Source of the DNA: Thiohalobacter sp.
GTDB lineage: Bacteria > Pseudomonadota > Gammaproteobacteria > Thiohalobacterales > Thiohalobacteraceae
NCBI RefSeq assembly: GCF_027000115.1
Contig: NZ_JALTON010000037.1
Coordinates: forward strand, 1-64,000
DNA: 64,000 nt
Reading direction: 5' to 3'
The first letter of the stretch is position 1, and the number at the start of each line of letters is the position of its first letter. The position numbers were made by a program, and so were the translations under genes. A model generated the notes under the pieces. That model did not search any database, had not been told where the DNA came from, and saw nothing but the letters and a program-made list of their open reading frames with translations. Shown here one piece after another: positions 37,070-46,993 of the stretch.

Positions 37070-38434
37070 ATGGCGCGTCGCACCTCGGTCCACGGCGAGT
37101 GGTCGTCGAAAATGGCCTTCATCCTGGCGGCGACCGGTTCCGCGGTCGGGCTGGGCAACATCTGGCGTTTCCCCTATGTCACCGGCGAGAGCGGTGGCGG
37201 CGCCTTTGTCATCATCTACCTGATCTGCGTGGCCGCGGTGGGCCTGCCCATCATGATTGCCGAGATCATGCTCGGCCGGCGGGGGCGCCAGAGCCCGCTC
37301 AATACCATGCGTACCCTGGCCACGGAGGAGGGTGCGACGCCGGCCTGGCAGTACGTGGGCTGGCTGGGGATGGCCGCAGGGTTCCTGATCCTCTCCTTCT
37401 ACAGCGTGGTGGCCGGCTGGACCCTGGCCTACACGGTGCGCACCGCGGCCGGCATCTTCGACGGCCAGACTGCCGACGGGGTGCAGGCCATCTTCACCAG
37501 CTTCATCGGCGACCCCGAGCGTCTGCTGGGCTGGCACACCATCTTTATGGTCATGACCATCATCGTGGTGTCGCGGGGGGTGAAGAGCGGGCTGGAGCAG
37601 GCGGTTCGCTTCCTGATGCCGGCCCTGTTCGTGCTGCTGGTGGCGATGGTGGGCTATGCCATGAACACCGGGCAGTTCGAGCAGGCCATCGATTACCTGT
37701 TCAAGCCCGATTTTTCCAAGGTGACCTGGGAGGTGGTGCTCAAAGCCATGGGCCAGGCCTTCTTCAGCTTGAGCCTGGGCATGGGTGCCATCATGATCTA
37801 TGGCTCCTACCTGTCGCACACCGCGTCCATTGTGAAGACCGCAACCATCATCGCCGGCATGGATACGTTGGTGGCGGTGCTGGCCGGGCTGGCCATCTTC
37901 CCGCTGGTGTTCCAGTACGGCCTGGCGCCCTCCGGTGGACCGGGACTGATCTTCATGACCCTGCCCATCGCTTTCGGGCAGATGCCCGGCGGTGCCTTCG
38001 TGGGTGCGGCCTTCTTCCTGCTGCTGGTGTTTGCGGCCTGGACCTCGGCCATCTCGCTGATGGAGCCGGTGGTCACCTGGCTGGTGGAGAACCGGGGCAT
38101 GAACCGGGTCAAGGCCTCGGCCTGGGCCGGGCTGTTTGCCTGGCTGCTGGGAGTGGTGTCGCTGTTGTCGCTGAACGTCTGGTCCGGTGAGCAGTTCCAG
38201 TTGTTCGGCATGCCGTTCATGGACCTGGTCGACTGGCTGACGGCCAATGTCATGCTGCCGCTGGGCGGGCTGCTGATCGCCATCTTTGCGGCCTGGGTGA
38301 TGTCGCGGGATGCCAGCCGTGCCGAACTGGGCCTGCCGGAAGGCATGGGCTATACCGCCTGGCGGGTGCTGGTGCGCTACGTCACCCCGGTGGCGGTGAT
38401 CCTGGTGCTGTTCAACCAGACCGGCCTGATCTGA
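37070..38434 (+). CDS. Sodium-dependent transporter, SNF/NSS family
   Basis: 454 residues, about eleven membrane helices, LeuT fold. The Na+-site and unwound helix 1 motif is [26 protein letters not shown], followed by the conserved SxxSF-like helix 6 region ([20 protein letters not shown]). Bacterial members such as MhsT and LeuT import hydrophobic amino acids with Na+. Substrate not predictable here. Divergent from smpB. Confidence 0.9.
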   Translation: MARRTSVHGEWSSKMAFILAATGSAVGLGNIWRFPYVTGESGGGAFVIIYLICVAAVGLPIMIAEIMLGRRGRQSPLNTMRTLATEEGATPAWQYVGWLGMAAGFLILSFYSVVAGWTLAYTVRTAAGIFDGQTADGVQAIFTSFIGDPERLLGWHTIFMVMTIIVVSRGVKSGLEQAVRFLMPALFVLLVAMVGYAMNTGQFEQAIDYLFKPDFSKVTWEVVLKAMGQAFFSLSLGMGAIMIYGSYLSHTASIVKTATIIAGMDTLVAVLAGLAIFPLVFQYGLAPSGGPGLIFMTLPIAFGQMPGGAFVGAAFFLLLVFAAWTSAISLMEPVVTWLVENRGMNRVKASAWAGLFAWLLGVVSLLSLNVWSGEQFQLFGMPFMDLVDWLTANVMLPLGGLLIAIFAAWVMSRDASRAELGLPEGMGYTAWRVLVRYVTPVAVILVLFNQTGLI

Positions 38435-38450
38435 GTGCCCCGCGGGTTTC

Positions 38451-38891
38451 ATGGCGACGCAGATTCACCGTTCCGCACTGGTGCCCTACAGCCCGGCCGA
38501 AATGTTCGCGCTGGTCAGCGATGTGGATGCCTATCCCGAATTCCTGCCCTGGTGCAGCGGGGCGCGGGTGCTGGAGCGCAAGGGCGACGAGGTGCGCGCC
38601 TGTGTCGAGATCAGCAAGGGTGCGGTGCACAAGCGCTTCACCACCCTCAATCGGGAGCAGAAGAACAAGATGATCGAGATTCGCCTGCTGGAAGGACCTT
38701 TTCGCCACCTGGAAGGCTTCTGGCGTTTCGATCCCCTCGGCGACGCCGCCTGCAAGGTATCGCTCGATCTCGAGTTCGATTTTGCCAGCCGGATGCTGGG
38801 GATGATGGTCGGTCCGGTGTTCAACCAGATCGCCAATACCCTGGTCGATGCCTTCCATCAGCGTGCGGTGCAGGTCTATGGCAGGCGCTGA
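38451..38891 (+). CDS. ratA: RatA-type START/SRPBCC protein
   Basis: 146 residues. The COQ10/RatA pattern is clear: VPYSPAEMFALVSDVDAYPEFLPWCSGARV and a C-terminal QIANTLVDAFHQRAVQVYG helix. In E. coli RatA was reported to bind 50S subunits and block their joining, while the COQ10 family acts in ubiquinone function; the relevant role is unsettled. Adjacent to rnfH, with which it overlaps by 14 bp, in the usual gammaproteobacterial pairing near smpB. Confidence 0.9.
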   Translation: MATQIHRSALVPYSPAEMFALVSDVDAYPEFLPWCSGARVLERKGDEVRACVEISKGAVHKRFTTLNREQKNKMIEIRLLEGPFRHLEGFWRFDPLGDAACKVSLDLEFDFASRMLGMMVGPVFNQIANTLVDAFHQRAVQVYGRR

Positions 38892-39195
38892 GGTGATGCA
38901 GGTCGAGGTCGCCTATGCCCGGCCAGACCGGCAGCTCATCCTGCCCGTGGAGGTGCCGAAGGGCGCCACCATCGAGCAGGCCATCCGCCTGTCCGGCATC
39001 CTGGAGCACTTTCCCGAAATCGACCTGGAGAAGCAGGCGGTCGGCATCTTCGGCAAGCTGAAGAAGCTGGATACCCCATTGCGCGAGGGCGACCGGGTGG
39101 AGATCTACCGGCCGCTGATCGCCGACCCGAAGGAAGTCCGCAAGCAGCGTGCCGCGGCGGGCAAGCGCATGAAGAAGGGCGGCGGCGACCTCTGA
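38878..39195 (+). CDS. rnfH: RnfH-family ubiquitin-like protein
   Basis: 105 residues from the ATG at 38878, which aligns with the N-terminus of E. coli RnfH (VEVAYA after about ten residues); a second ATG lies at 38896. The family signature EGDRVEIYRPLIADPKEVRKQRA is present. Beta-grasp fold, sometimes called RatB. Its function is unclear. It overlaps the end of ratA. Confidence 0.9.
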   Translation: MAGAEVMQVEVAYARPDRQLILPVEVPKGATIEQAIRLSGILEHFPEIDLEKQAVGIFGKLKKLDTPLREGDRVEIYRPLIADPKEVRKQRAAAGKRMKKGGGDL

Positions 39196-39209
39196 GCCGC
39201 GGCAGGCGG

Positions 39210-39719
39210 TCAGTGGGCGTGCGGGGCCGATGCCGGCTGGCGCCGCCGTTCGCCGTCCACGCCCAGGTCATCGAACTCGCTGCCGAACCCCATCCAGTTC
39301 CAGAGGCGGGTCAGCAGTCCGCGCGGCTTGCGCGGCTGGGGCGGAACCGTGACCGTGGCGATCTTGGGTGCGGTATCGGTCGCGGCATCGGGACGGGGCC
39401 GCAGGTCGCCGCGGATCTCCACCAGCCGGTCCCCGTCGAAGAAGAGGGTCACGCGCTTCTGCTCGACCTCGCCCCGGCCCGGCTGCATCCGGTACAGGTA
39501 GTCCCAGCGGTTGTCGTGGAAGGGGTCCATCAGCAGCGGGGTGCCCATCACGAACTTCACCTGGCGCCGGGTCATCCCGGGGCGAAGCTGGTCCACCGCT
39601 TCCTGGGTCAGCACGTTGCCCTGCTGTACGTCGATGCGGTGAACGAAGGGAATCCGGTCCACGGAACCGCAGCCGGCAAGGCTTGCCAACAGGATTCCGA
39701 AAATGAGAAGCTTTCGCAT
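39210..39719 (-). CDS. bamE: Outer-membrane assembly lipoprotein BamE
   Basis: 169 residues. Signal [17 protein letters not shown] has an LAGC lipobox (Cys17). The SmpA/OmlA domain is seen in [33 protein letters not shown] and [17 protein letters not shown]. The C-terminal ~50 residues are longer than in E. coli BamE and low in complexity. Part of the BAM complex inserting beta-barrels. Divergent from fur, as in many gammaproteobacteria. Confidence 0.93.
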   Translation of the reverse strand: MRKLLIFGILLASLAGCGSVDRIPFVHRIDVQQGNVLTQEAVDQLRPGMTRRQVKFVMGTPLLMDPFHDNRWDYLYRMQPGRGEVEQKRVTLFFDGDRLVEIRGDLRPRPDAATDTAPKIATVTVPPQPRKPRGLLTRLWNWMGFGSEFDDLGVDGERRRQPASAPHAH

Positions 39720-39803
39720 ATGAATTGGCTTTAATGACGGGTCCGGCACCGCGGCATGATAGCGCAATGCCCCCCGCCTTTCACACTGTCGAGGAGCACA
39801 GGC

Positions 39804-40232
39804 GTGGAATCCCAGGATCTCAGGAAGGCAGGGCTGAAGGTCACCCTGCCGCGCATGAAGATACTCGAAATCCTCGAGAGCCGGGACACCTCCCGGCACA
39901 TGAGCGCGGAGGATGTCTACAAGGCGCTGCTCGAGGCCGGCGAGGACATCGGGCTGGCCACCGTGTACCGGGTGCTGACCCAGTTCGAGGCCGCCGGCCT
40001 GGTCAGTCGACACCATTTCGAGGGCGGTCATTCGGTGTTCGAACTGGAGCAGGGCCATCACCACGACCACATCGTGTGTGTGAGATGCGGCCGTGTGGAT
40101 GAGTTCATCGACGAGGTCATCGAGGAGCGCCAGCAGGCGATCGCCCGCAAGGCCGGCTACGAGATGACCGATCACAGCCTGTACATCTACGGCATCTGCG
40201 CCGACTGCCGCAAGGAACAGGGCGGGAAATAG
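39804..40232 (+). CDS. fur: Ferric uptake regulator
   Basis: 142 residues from the GTG at 39804, which gives [24 protein letters not shown], the standard Fur N-terminus, with GAGGAG 7 nt upstream. The DNA helix region is [21 protein letters not shown]. Metal site [17 protein letters not shown] has the C-x2-C pair and His residues, with a second pair CADC near the end. Iron-dependent repressor of iron uptake. Its stop codon lies inside one arm of a 23-bp inverted repeat shared with recN. Confidence 0.95.
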   Translation: MESQDLRKAGLKVTLPRMKILEILESRDTSRHMSAEDVYKALLEAGEDIGLATVYRVLTQFEAAGLVSRHHFEGGHSVFELEQGHHHDHIVCVRCGRVDEFIDEVIEERQQAIARKAGYEMTDHSLYIYGICADCRKEQGGK

Positions 40233-40331
40233 CCACGGAATCCACCGAAATGCTTTTTTTCGGCGCACGCGCTCCGCGCGGCGCCATATCCATGAGTGTT
40301 GCCGTGGATTCGGTGGATTCCGTGGCTATTT
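40227..40331. repeat. 23-bp inverted repeat containing both fur and recN stop codons
   Basis: 40227-40249 and 40309-40331 are perfect inverted copies (AAATAGCCACGGAATCC... and its complement). Both genes end in AAATAG within an arm. The 59-bp centre includes a T7 run and GC-rich palindromic bits. It may act as a bidirectional terminator or be a small inserted palindromic element. Confidence 0.85.
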
Positions 40332-42029
40332 TCTTTTCTTGTTCCGGCGCGGTCTGGACGGCCCACCCGCGCGTTCCAGCATCTCGCGGGCGTGATTGAG
40401 GGTCGATTCGGTCACTTCCACGCCCCCCAGCATGCGCGCGACTTCCTCTACCCGTTCCTCGCCGGAGAGCGTACGGATGCGGGTCCGGGTCTGGTCCTTG
40501 CCGGAGAGCTTGCTTACCTGGATCTGGTGGTGAGCCTGCACCGCGACCTGCGGCAGGTGGGTGACGCACAGCACCTGCACCCGTTCCCCGAGTTCGCGCA
40601 GGCGGCGGCCGACGACTTCGGCGACACCGCCGCCGATGCCGGTGTCGACCTCGTCGAACACCAGCACCGGCGTGGTGCCGGCGTCGGCGGCGATGACCTG
40701 GATGGCGAGGCTGATGCGTGACAGCTCGCCGCCGGAGGCGACCCGCGACAGGGGCGCGAACGGCTGTCCCGGGTTGGCGCTGACCCGGAATTCGATCTGG
40801 TCCGGGCCATGGCGGGTCGGCTCGGGGGATTCCGCTGGCGTGACCGCAATCTCGAAGCGGCCGCCCTCCATGCCCAGCCCCTGCATGGCCTCGGTCACGG
40901 CCTTGCCCAGCGCGCCGGCCGCCTTCCGCCGGGCGCGGGTGAGGGCGGCGGCCTGTTCGCGGTAGCGGGCGTCGAGTTCGGCCAGTTCGGCCTCCAGCCG
41001 TTCCAGGTGCGCGTCGGCATGGTCGAGCTGGTCCAGCTCGGTCTCGTAGCCGGCCAGCACCTCGGGCAGGGCGTCGGCATCGACATGATGCTTGCGGGCC
41101 TGCTGCTGCAGGCTGGCGATGCGCGCATCCAGCCAGGCCAGTCGCTCGGGATCCTCGTCCTCCGCATCCGCATGGTGAGCGAGCATGTCGGCGGCCTCGC
41201 GTGCCTGGATCAGTGCCCCGTTCACCAGCTCGGCGATCTCGCCGAGGGCCGGGTCCAGCCGGGCCGCCTCTTCCAGCGGGCGCAGCGCCTGGCCGAGCAG
41301 GCCGTGGGCGCTGGGCTCGCCTTCATAAATATGGTGGAGCGCGGCGCGGGTGGCCTCCTGCAGCCGGCCCCGGTTGGCCAGCCTGCGGTGCTCCTCCTGC
41401 AATCGGGCCAGTTCCCCGACCTCGGCACCCAGGGCACGCAGTTCCTCGACATGAAAGCGAAGCAGCTCGAGGCGCCCGGCGCGGTCGCGGGCGGCGGCGC
41501 GGAGCGCCTCCAGACGGGCGCGGCAGTCGCGCAGTTCCCGCCAGGTGTCGGCGACGGCCTGCACCCGTTCGGCATGTCCGCCATGTCTGTCGAGCAGCGC
41601 GCGCTGGACCTCGCGGCGCAGCAGCGACTGGTGTTCGTGCTGGCCGTGGATGTCGACCAGCCGCTCGCCCAGCTCGCGCAGCTGGGCGAGGGTGACCGGC
41701 CGGCCATTGATGTAGGCGCGGGCGCGGCCGTCACGCGGGATCACACGCCGCACCAGGCACTCGCCCTCGTCGGCGAGGTCCTGGGCTTCCAGCCAGGCCT
41801 GGATCCCGGGCTTGCCATCGAGGCTGAAGCCGACGCTGATCTCGGCGCGCTCCGCGCCATGCCGCACCACGCCGCTGTCGGCGCGGTCGCCGAGCGCCAG
41901 CCCGAGGGCATCGACCAGAATGGACTTGCCGGCACCGGTCTCGCCGGTGAGCGCGGTCATGCCGGTGCCGAGTTCCAGCTCCAGGTCATCGACCAGGACG
42001 AAGTCGCGCAGATGGATGTGTCCGAGCAT
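40326..42029 (-). CDS. recN: DNA repair ATPase RecN
   Basis: 567 residues from the ATG at 42029 (MLGHIHLRDFVLVDDLELEL). SMC-like layout: Walker A LTGETGAGKS at ~residue 30, a long central coiled coil (~150-370), and a C-terminal head with VASGGELSRISLAIQ and Walker B PVLVFDEVDTGIGG. Acts in double-strand break repair. Lies 13 bp downstream of nadK. The last residues KKRK run into the inverted repeat. No LexA box was recognised upstream. Confidence 0.95.
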   Translation of the reverse strand: MLGHIHLRDFVLVDDLELELGTGMTALTGETGAGKSILVDALGLALGDRADSGVVRHGAERAEISVGFSLDGKPGIQAWLEAQDLADEGECLVRRVIPRDGRARAYINGRPVTLAQLRELGERLVDIHGQHEHQSLLRREVQRALLDRHGGHAERVQAVADTWRELRDCRARLEALRAAARDRAGRLELLRFHVEELRALGAEVGELARLQEEHRRLANRGRLQEATRAALHHIYEGEPSAHGLLGQALRPLEEAARLDPALGEIAELVNGALIQAREAADMLAHHADAEDEDPERLAWLDARIASLQQQARKHHVDADALPEVLAGYETELDQLDHADAHLERLEAELAELDARYREQAAALTRARRKAAGALGKAVTEAMQGLGMEGGRFEIAVTPAESPEPTRHGPDQIEFRVSANPGQPFAPLSRVASGGELSRISLAIQVIAADAGTTPVLVFDEVDTGIGGGVAEVVGRRLRELGERVQVLCVTHLPQVAVQAHHQIQVSKLSGKDQTRTRIRTLSGEERVEEVARMLGGVEVTESTLNHAREMLERAGGPSRPRRNKKRK

Positions 42030-42042
42030 GGTTCGCTGTCCG

Positions 42043-42921
42043 TCAGGCCTGCTCGCCCCATCGGAACTTGGCGCGCAGGATGCCGAAATAGTCATAGTCG
42101 GGCGGATGGATGAGCTTCAGCGGCTTGCCCTTGCGGCGAATGCGCACCCGGTCCTCCGGCAGCAGGCCGAAGTTGATCTGGCCGTCGCAGGTGATCTGGG
42201 CCTGGGTGTAGGCGCCGTTGCGCAGCACGATCTCGATCTCCGCGGTATCGCCGATGACGATGGGCCGGTTGTTGAGCGTGTGCGGGCAGATGGGCACCAG
42301 GCCGATGGCGTTGAGGGTCGGGTGCAGGATGGGGCCGCCGCCGGACAGGGCATAGGCGGTGGAGCCGGTGGGGGTGGAGACGATGATGCCGTCCGAGCGC
42401 TGGGTGTGCAGCAGGCGGCCGTCGATGTGCACCTCGAGTTCGATCATGCGCGCGATGTCCCACTTGTGCACGACCACGTCGTTGAGGGCATCGCTCTCGG
42501 CCACCACCTGGCCGCCGCGCAGGACCCGGGCATGCAGCAGGGTCCGGTCCTCGGCGGTGAAGTTGCCGTCGAGGATGCGGTCCAGTTCCGGGGTCATCTG
42601 TTCCGGCGAGACATCGGCCAGGAACCCCAGCCGGCCCAGGTTGATGCCCAGCAGGGGCACGCCGGCGTCGGCCACGCTGCGCGCGGCATTGAGGAGGGTG
42701 CCGTCGCCGCCGACCACGATCACCAGGTCCACGGCCTCGGCCAGCGCCTGGCGTTCCAGCACCTCGGCCGTGTCCGGGGGCAGGCGCTCGGCCGCGCTGG
42801 TGTCGAGCAGCACCTCCAGCCGGCGCCGCTTCAGGTAGTCGACCAGCGCGGCGAGGGTGTCGGCGACGTTGGGATCGCCGAATTTCCCGATGATGCCGAT
42901 GCGCTTGAAGATGTCCTTCAT
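42043..42921 (-). CDS. nadK: NAD kinase
   Basis: 292 residues from the ATG at 42921. The GGDGT motif (VVGGDGTLLNAAR, ~residue 70), NDVVVHK and the TPTGSTAYALSGGGPI block define the family. Phosphorylates NAD to NADP with ATP. First gene of a nadK-recN operon and divergent from hrcA, the arrangement common in gammaproteobacteria. Confidence 0.95.
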   Translation of the reverse strand: MKDIFKRIGIIGKFGDPNVADTLAALVDYLKRRRLEVLLDTSAAERLPPDTAEVLERQALAEAVDLVIVVGGDGTLLNAARSVADAGVPLLGINLGRLGFLADVSPEQMTPELDRILDGNFTAEDRTLLHARVLRGGQVVAESDALNDVVVHKWDIARMIELEVHIDGRLLHTQRSDGIIVSTPTGSTAYALSGGGPILHPTLNAIGLVPICPHTLNNRPIVIGDTAEIEIVLRNGAYTQAQITCDGQINFGLLPEDRVRIRRKGKPLKLIHPPDYDYFGILRAKFRWGEQA

Positions 42922-43017
42922 GGTCGCAGACAGTAGCACGCGCCCGAATTGCCAGCAATCGGGCGGGCGGCCGGAACCCCCTAAGGGAACGGAAGTTTTG
43001 TGCCCGCCGTCGGCTTC

Positions 43018-43075
43018 TTGACCGGGCCCGGGAGCGTTGCTAACCTGCTTGGCACTCACCTGCGCAGAGTGCTAA
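43018..43075 (+). promoter_or_regulatory. hrcA promoter and CIRCE operator
   Basis: TTGACC (43018-43023), 17 bp, TAACCT (43041-43046) gives a sigma70 promoter. CIRCE follows: TTGGCACTC (43049-43057), nine bases, GAGTGCTAA (43067-43075), one mismatch from the consensus TTAGCACTC-N9-GAGTGCTAA. HrcA bound here would block its own transcription; the start codon is six bases further on. Confidence 0.93.
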
Positions 43076-43080
43076 CAGAC

Positions 43081-44163
43081 GTGGCCAGAAGCCCCGCCAA
43101 GAAGACTGCCGCCGATCGGGACGGGACGCTGCTCAACGAGCGTGCCCAGCAGCTCCTGCGCGTGCTGGTGGAACGTTACATAGACAGCGGCGAGCCGGTC
43201 GGCTCGCGGACGCTGGCGCGCGACTCCGGGCTGGACCTGAGCCCGGCCACGGTGCGCAATGTCATGGCCGACCTGGAGGAGCTGGGCTTCGTGCGCTCGC
43301 CGCACACCTCCGCCGGCCGCATGCCCACGGTACGCGGTTACCGCTTCTTCGTAGACAGCCTGCTCCAGGTACAGCCGCTCGATTCCGAGCAGGTGGCCGC
43401 GCTGCGCCGCGAGCTGCACCCCGAGGTGAACCACGACCGCCTGGTGGCCAGCGCCTCCTCGCTGCTCTCCGGCATCACCCGCATGGCCGGTGTGGTCACG
43501 CTGCCGCGCCGCGAGCATGCCGCCCTGCGCCGGCTCGATTTCCTGCCGCTGTCGGGCAACCGGGTGCTGGTGATCCTCATCTTCAACGAGGGTGAGGTCC
43601 AGAACCGCATCATCCAGACCGATCGCGCCTATTCCGCCGCCGAGCTGGAGCAGGCCGCCAACCTGCTCAATTCGCTGTTTGCCGGAAAGGACATCGCTGA
43701 GGTGCGCGCCAGCCTGATCGAGGACATGCGTCGGGCCCGGCAGGACATGAACGAACTGATGAACACCGCCGTGGAGATGGCCGAGCGGGTGTTCATCAAG
43801 GAGGAGGCCGCCGAGGACGAGGACGTGGTCGTCGCCGGGCAGACCAACCTGATGACCTTCCGCGAGCTTGGCGATGTGGAAAAGCTCCGTAACCTGTTCG
43901 AGGTCTTCAACAGCAAGCGTGATCTGCTGCACCTGCTCGACCAGTCGCTGTCCGCCGAGGGGGTGCAAATCTTCATCGGCGAGGAGTCGGGTTACCAGGT
44001 GCTCGACGAGTGCTCCGTGGTCACGGCACCCTATTCGGTGGAGGGCGAGGTGGTCGGCGTGCTGGGCGTCATCGGCCCGACGCGGATGGCCTACGACCGG
44101 GTGATTCCCATCGTGGATGCCACCGCGCGATTGCTCGGTGCGGCCTTGAATCCCAGGACTTGA
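43081..44163 (+). CDS. hrcA: Heat-inducible transcription repressor HrcA
   Basis: 360 residues from the GTG at 43081; the upstream part of the open frame contains the CIRCE operator, so it cannot be coding. Winged helix ERYIDSGEPVGSRTLARDSGLDLSPATVRNVMADLEELG near the N-terminus; later TPYSV-like (TAPYSVEGEVVGVLGVIGPTRM) C-terminal GAF-like part. It represses heat-shock genes through CIRCE and is refolded by GroEL in known cases. Starts the hrcA-grpE-dnaK-dnaJ block. Confidence 0.94.
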   Translation: MARSPAKKTAADRDGTLLNERAQQLLRVLVERYIDSGEPVGSRTLARDSGLDLSPATVRNVMADLEELGFVRSPHTSAGRMPTVRGYRFFVDSLLQVQPLDSEQVAALRRELHPEVNHDRLVASASSLLSGITRMAGVVTLPRREHAALRRLDFLPLSGNRVLVILIFNEGEVQNRIIQTDRAYSAAELEQAANLLNSLFAGKDIAEVRASLIEDMRRARQDMNELMNTAVEMAERVFIKEEAAEDEDVVVAGQTNLMTFRELGDVEKLRNLFEVFNSKRDLLHLLDQSLSAEGVQIFIGEESGYQVLDECSVVTAPYSVEGEVVGVLGVIGPTRMAYDRVIPIVDATARLLGAALNPRT

Positions 44164-44258
44164 CCCCCATATTCCCGTGCAGCAGGCGGGCGGCGATTGC
44201 CTGTCGCCCGCAAGCGCATGAATGTAAAGCCAATATCTGAGATCCGGAGGATTTCTTG

Positions 44259-44816
44259 ATGTCCGAAGAGCAACAGGTTTCCGGTCAGGAGGCCGAATCG
44301 GCCGGCGCGGAACAGCCCGCGACCCAGGACCCGGGCGAACTGCACGCGCTGCTGGAGGATGCCCGCAGCAAGGCCGACGAGCACTGGAACCAGCTGCTGC
44401 GGCTGCAGGCGGAACTGGACAACCTGCGCAAGCGCGCCGAGCGTGACGTGGCCCAGGCGCACAAGTTCGGGCTGGAGAAGTTCGCCGGCGAGCTGCTGCC
44501 GGTGAAGGACAGCCTGGAGATGGGCATCGCCGCCGCCTCCGAGGGAGACAACATCGACGCTGCCAAGCTCAAGGAGGGCAGCGAGCTGACCCTGAAGATG
44601 CTCGGCGACGTGCTGGAGAAGTTCGGCATCCGGGAGATCAATCCCGAAGGCGAGAAGTTCAATCCCGAGTTTCACGAGGCCATGTCCATGCAGGAACGCA
44701 CCGACGTGGAACCCAATACGGTAGTGACGGTGGTCCAGAAGGGCTACCTGCTCAACGACCGGCTGTTGCGGCCGGCGATGGTGATCGTGGCCAAGGCGCC
44801 CGCGGGTTCGGCTTGA
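44259..44816 (+). CDS. grpE: Nucleotide exchange factor GrpE
   Basis: 185 residues from the ATG at 44259, with GGAGG upstream (a TTG three bases earlier is a weaker choice). Long N-terminal helix (LQAELDNLRKRAERDVAQAHKFG) forms the dimer coiled coil, and the C-terminal wing has EREINPEGEKFNPEFHEAMSM (here IREINPEGEKFNPEFHEAMS) and VVQKGYLLNDRLLRPAMV. Exchanges ADP on DnaK. Confidence 0.95.
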   Translation: MSEEQQVSGQEAESAGAEQPATQDPGELHALLEDARSKADEHWNQLLRLQAELDNLRKRAERDVAQAHKFGLEKFAGELLPVKDSLEMGIAAASEGDNIDAAKLKEGSELTLKMLGDVLEKFGIREINPEGEKFNPEFHEAMSMQERTDVEPNTVVTVVQKGYLLNDRLLRPAMVIVAKAPAGSA

Positions 44817-44915
44817 AACGCAGGGCCGGTGCCCTCAGATAGCTGGCAGATTCAGGGTATTTGAGCGGACCGACCGGACAACGGAATCAATCTACAGGCA
44901 TTGGAGACACCGAAA

Positions 44916-46856
44916 ATGGGAAAAATCATCGGCATCGATCTGGGCACCACCAACTCCTGCGTGGCCGTCATGGAGGGTGGCAAGCCCCGCGTCATCGAGA
45001 ACAGCGAGGGTGATCGCACCACGCCCTCGATCGTCGCCTTCACCGACGACGGCGAGGTGCTGGTCGGCCAGGCGGCCAAGCGCCAGGCGGTCACCAACCC
45101 GGAAAACACCCTGTTCGCGATCAAGCGGCTGATCGGGCGCAAGTTCGAGGATCCGGAAGTACAGAAGGACATCGAGCTGGTGCCCTACAAGATCGTCAAG
45201 GCGGACAACGGCGACGCCTGGGTCGAGGTCAAGGGCAAGAAGATGGCCCCGCCGGAGATCTCGGCGCGCGTGCTGCAGAAGATGAAGAAGACCGCCGAGG
45301 ACTATCTCGGCGAGGAAGTGACCGAGGCCGTCATCACGGTTCCGGCCTACTTCAACGACTCGCAGCGCCAGGCGACCAAGGACGCCGGCAAGATCGCCGG
45401 CCTGGATGTCAAGCGCATCATCAACGAGCCGACCGCGGCCGCGCTGGCCTATGGCATGGACAAGAAGCGTGGCGACCAGAAGGTGGCCGTGTACGACCTG
45501 GGTGGTGGCACCTTCGACATCTCCATCATCGAGATCGCCGATGTCGACGGCGAGCACCAGTTCGAGGTGCTGTCCACCAACGGCGACACCTTCCTGGGCG
45601 GCGAGGACTTCGACAAGCGCCTGATCGACTATCTGGCCGACGAATTCCAGAAGGACCAGGGCATCGACCTGCGCGGTGATCCGCTGGCCATGCAACGGCT
45701 CAAGGAAGCGGCCGAGAAGGCCAAGATCGAGCTGTCGTCCAGCAATCAGACCGACGTCAACCTGCCCTACATCACGGCGGACGCGAGCGGACCCAAGCAC
45801 CTCAACATCAAGGTGACGCGGGCCAAGCTGGAATCGCTGGTCGAGGATCTCATTAGCCGCACCATCGAGCCCTGCAAGACCGCGCTCAAGGATGCCGGCC
45901 TGTCGGTGGGCGAGGTCGACGAGGTGATCCTGGTCGGCGGCCAGACCCGCATGCCCAAGGTGCAGGAAGCGGTGAAGGCGTTCTTCGGCAAGGAGCCGCG
46001 CAAGGATGTCAACCCGGACGAGGCCGTGGCCATCGGTGCCGCGATCCAGGGCGGCGTGCTGGGTGGCGAGGTCAAGGACGTGCTGCTGCTCGACGTGACC
46101 CCGCTGAGCCTCGGCATCGAGACCCTGGGCGGTGTCATGACCAAGCTGATCGAGAAGAACACCACCATCCCTACCAAGGCGACGCAGGTGTTCTCGACCG
46201 CCGACGACAACCAGACCGCGGTGACCGTGCACGTGCTGCAGGGCGAGCGCGAGATGGCCAGCGCCAACAAGTCGCTGGGCCGCTTCGACCTGACCGACAT
46301 CCCGCCCGCACCGCGCGGCGTGCCGCAGATCGAGGTCACCTTCGACATCGATGCCAACGGCATCCTCAACGTGTCCGCCAAGGACAAGGGCACGGGCAAG
46401 GAGCAGAAGATCGTCATCAAGGCCTCGTCGGGCCTGTCCGAGGACGAGATCGAGAAGATGGTCAAGGATGCCGAGGCCCATGCCGAGGAAGACCGCAAGT
46501 TCCACGAGCTGGTGGACGCCCGCAACCAGGCCGACAACCTGATCCACGCGACCCGCAAGTCGCTCACGGACCTGGGTGACAAGGTCGAGGCCGGCGAGAA
46601 GTCCGCCATCGAGGACGCCATCAAGGCGCTGGAAGAAGTCATGAAGGGCGACGACAAGGCGGCCATCGAGGCCAAGACCCAGGCCCTGGCGGAACTCTCG
46701 GGCAAGCTGGCCCAGAAGGTCTACGAGCAGCAGCAGGGTGCTGGCGGCGGTGCCGGTGCCCAGCAGGCGGGCGCCGAGCAGGCCGAGACCACCACGGCTG
46801 GTGGGGACGATGTCGTCGATGCCGAGTTCGAGGAAGTCGACGACAACAAGAAGTGA
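44916..46856 (+). CDS. dnaK: Chaperone DnaK
   Basis: 646 residues from the ATG at 44916 ([18 protein letters not shown]). ATPase domain to ~385, linker [16 protein letters not shown], substrate-binding domain, helical lid, and the C-terminal EEVDDNKK. Hsp70 working with DnaJ and GrpE. There is no CIRCE in the 99-bp gap before it, so it depends on upstream promoters or an unrecognised one. A strong hairpin follows. Confidence 0.97.
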   Translation: MGKIIGIDLGTTNSCVAVMEGGKPRVIENSEGDRTTPSIVAFTDDGEVLVGQAAKRQAVTNPENTLFAIKRLIGRKFEDPEVQKDIELVPYKIVKADNGDAWVEVKGKKMAPPEISARVLQKMKKTAEDYLGEEVTEAVITVPAYFNDSQRQATKDAGKIAGLDVKRIINEPTAAALAYGMDKKRGDQKVAVYDLGGGTFDISIIEIADVDGEHQFEVLSTNGDTFLGGEDFDKRLIDYLADEFQKDQGIDLRGDPLAMQRLKEAAEKAKIELSSSNQTDVNLPYITADASGPKHLNIKVTRAKLESLVEDLISRTIEPCKTALKDAGLSVGEVDEVILVGGQTRMPKVQEAVKAFFGKEPRKDVNPDEAVAIGAAIQGGVLGGEVKDVLLLDVTPLSLGIETLGGVMTKLIEKNTTIPTKATQVFSTADDNQTAVTVHVLQGEREMASANKSLGRFDLTDIPPAPRGVPQIEVTFDIDANGILNVSAKDKGTGKEQKIVIKASSGLSEDEIEKMVKDAEAHAEEDRKFHELVDARNQADNLIHATRKSLTDLGDKVEAGEKSAIEDAIKALEEVMKGDDKAAIEAKTQALAELSGKLAQKVYEQQQGAGGGAGAQQAGAEQAETTTAGGDDVVDAEFEEVDDNKK

Positions 46857-46860
46857 GCCC

Positions 46861-46896
46861 GTGCGGGCGGAACGGCGGTGGCCGCTCCGTCCGCAC
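46861..46896 (+). terminator. Hairpin terminator after dnaK
   Basis: An 11-bp stem (GTGCGGGCGGA with TCCGTCCGCAC, one wobble) with a GC-rich inner stem, followed by CTTCTTTT. It may reduce readthrough into dnaJ. Confidence 0.7.
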
Positions 46897-46993
46897 CTTC
46901 TTTTCCGTGAATCGCGGTTCGGCGGCCACCGGGCCGCGTTCGCGTGTGTGGGGGCGGCGAGCTCCGGGTCCGTACCGGAGCCGGTAAGGAATC

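Noticed and set aside
36647-38452. A 601-codon minus-strand frame opposite the NSS transporter
   Set aside because: His/Gln/Gly-rich with no domain; the start of the frame also reads smpB in the wrong frame.
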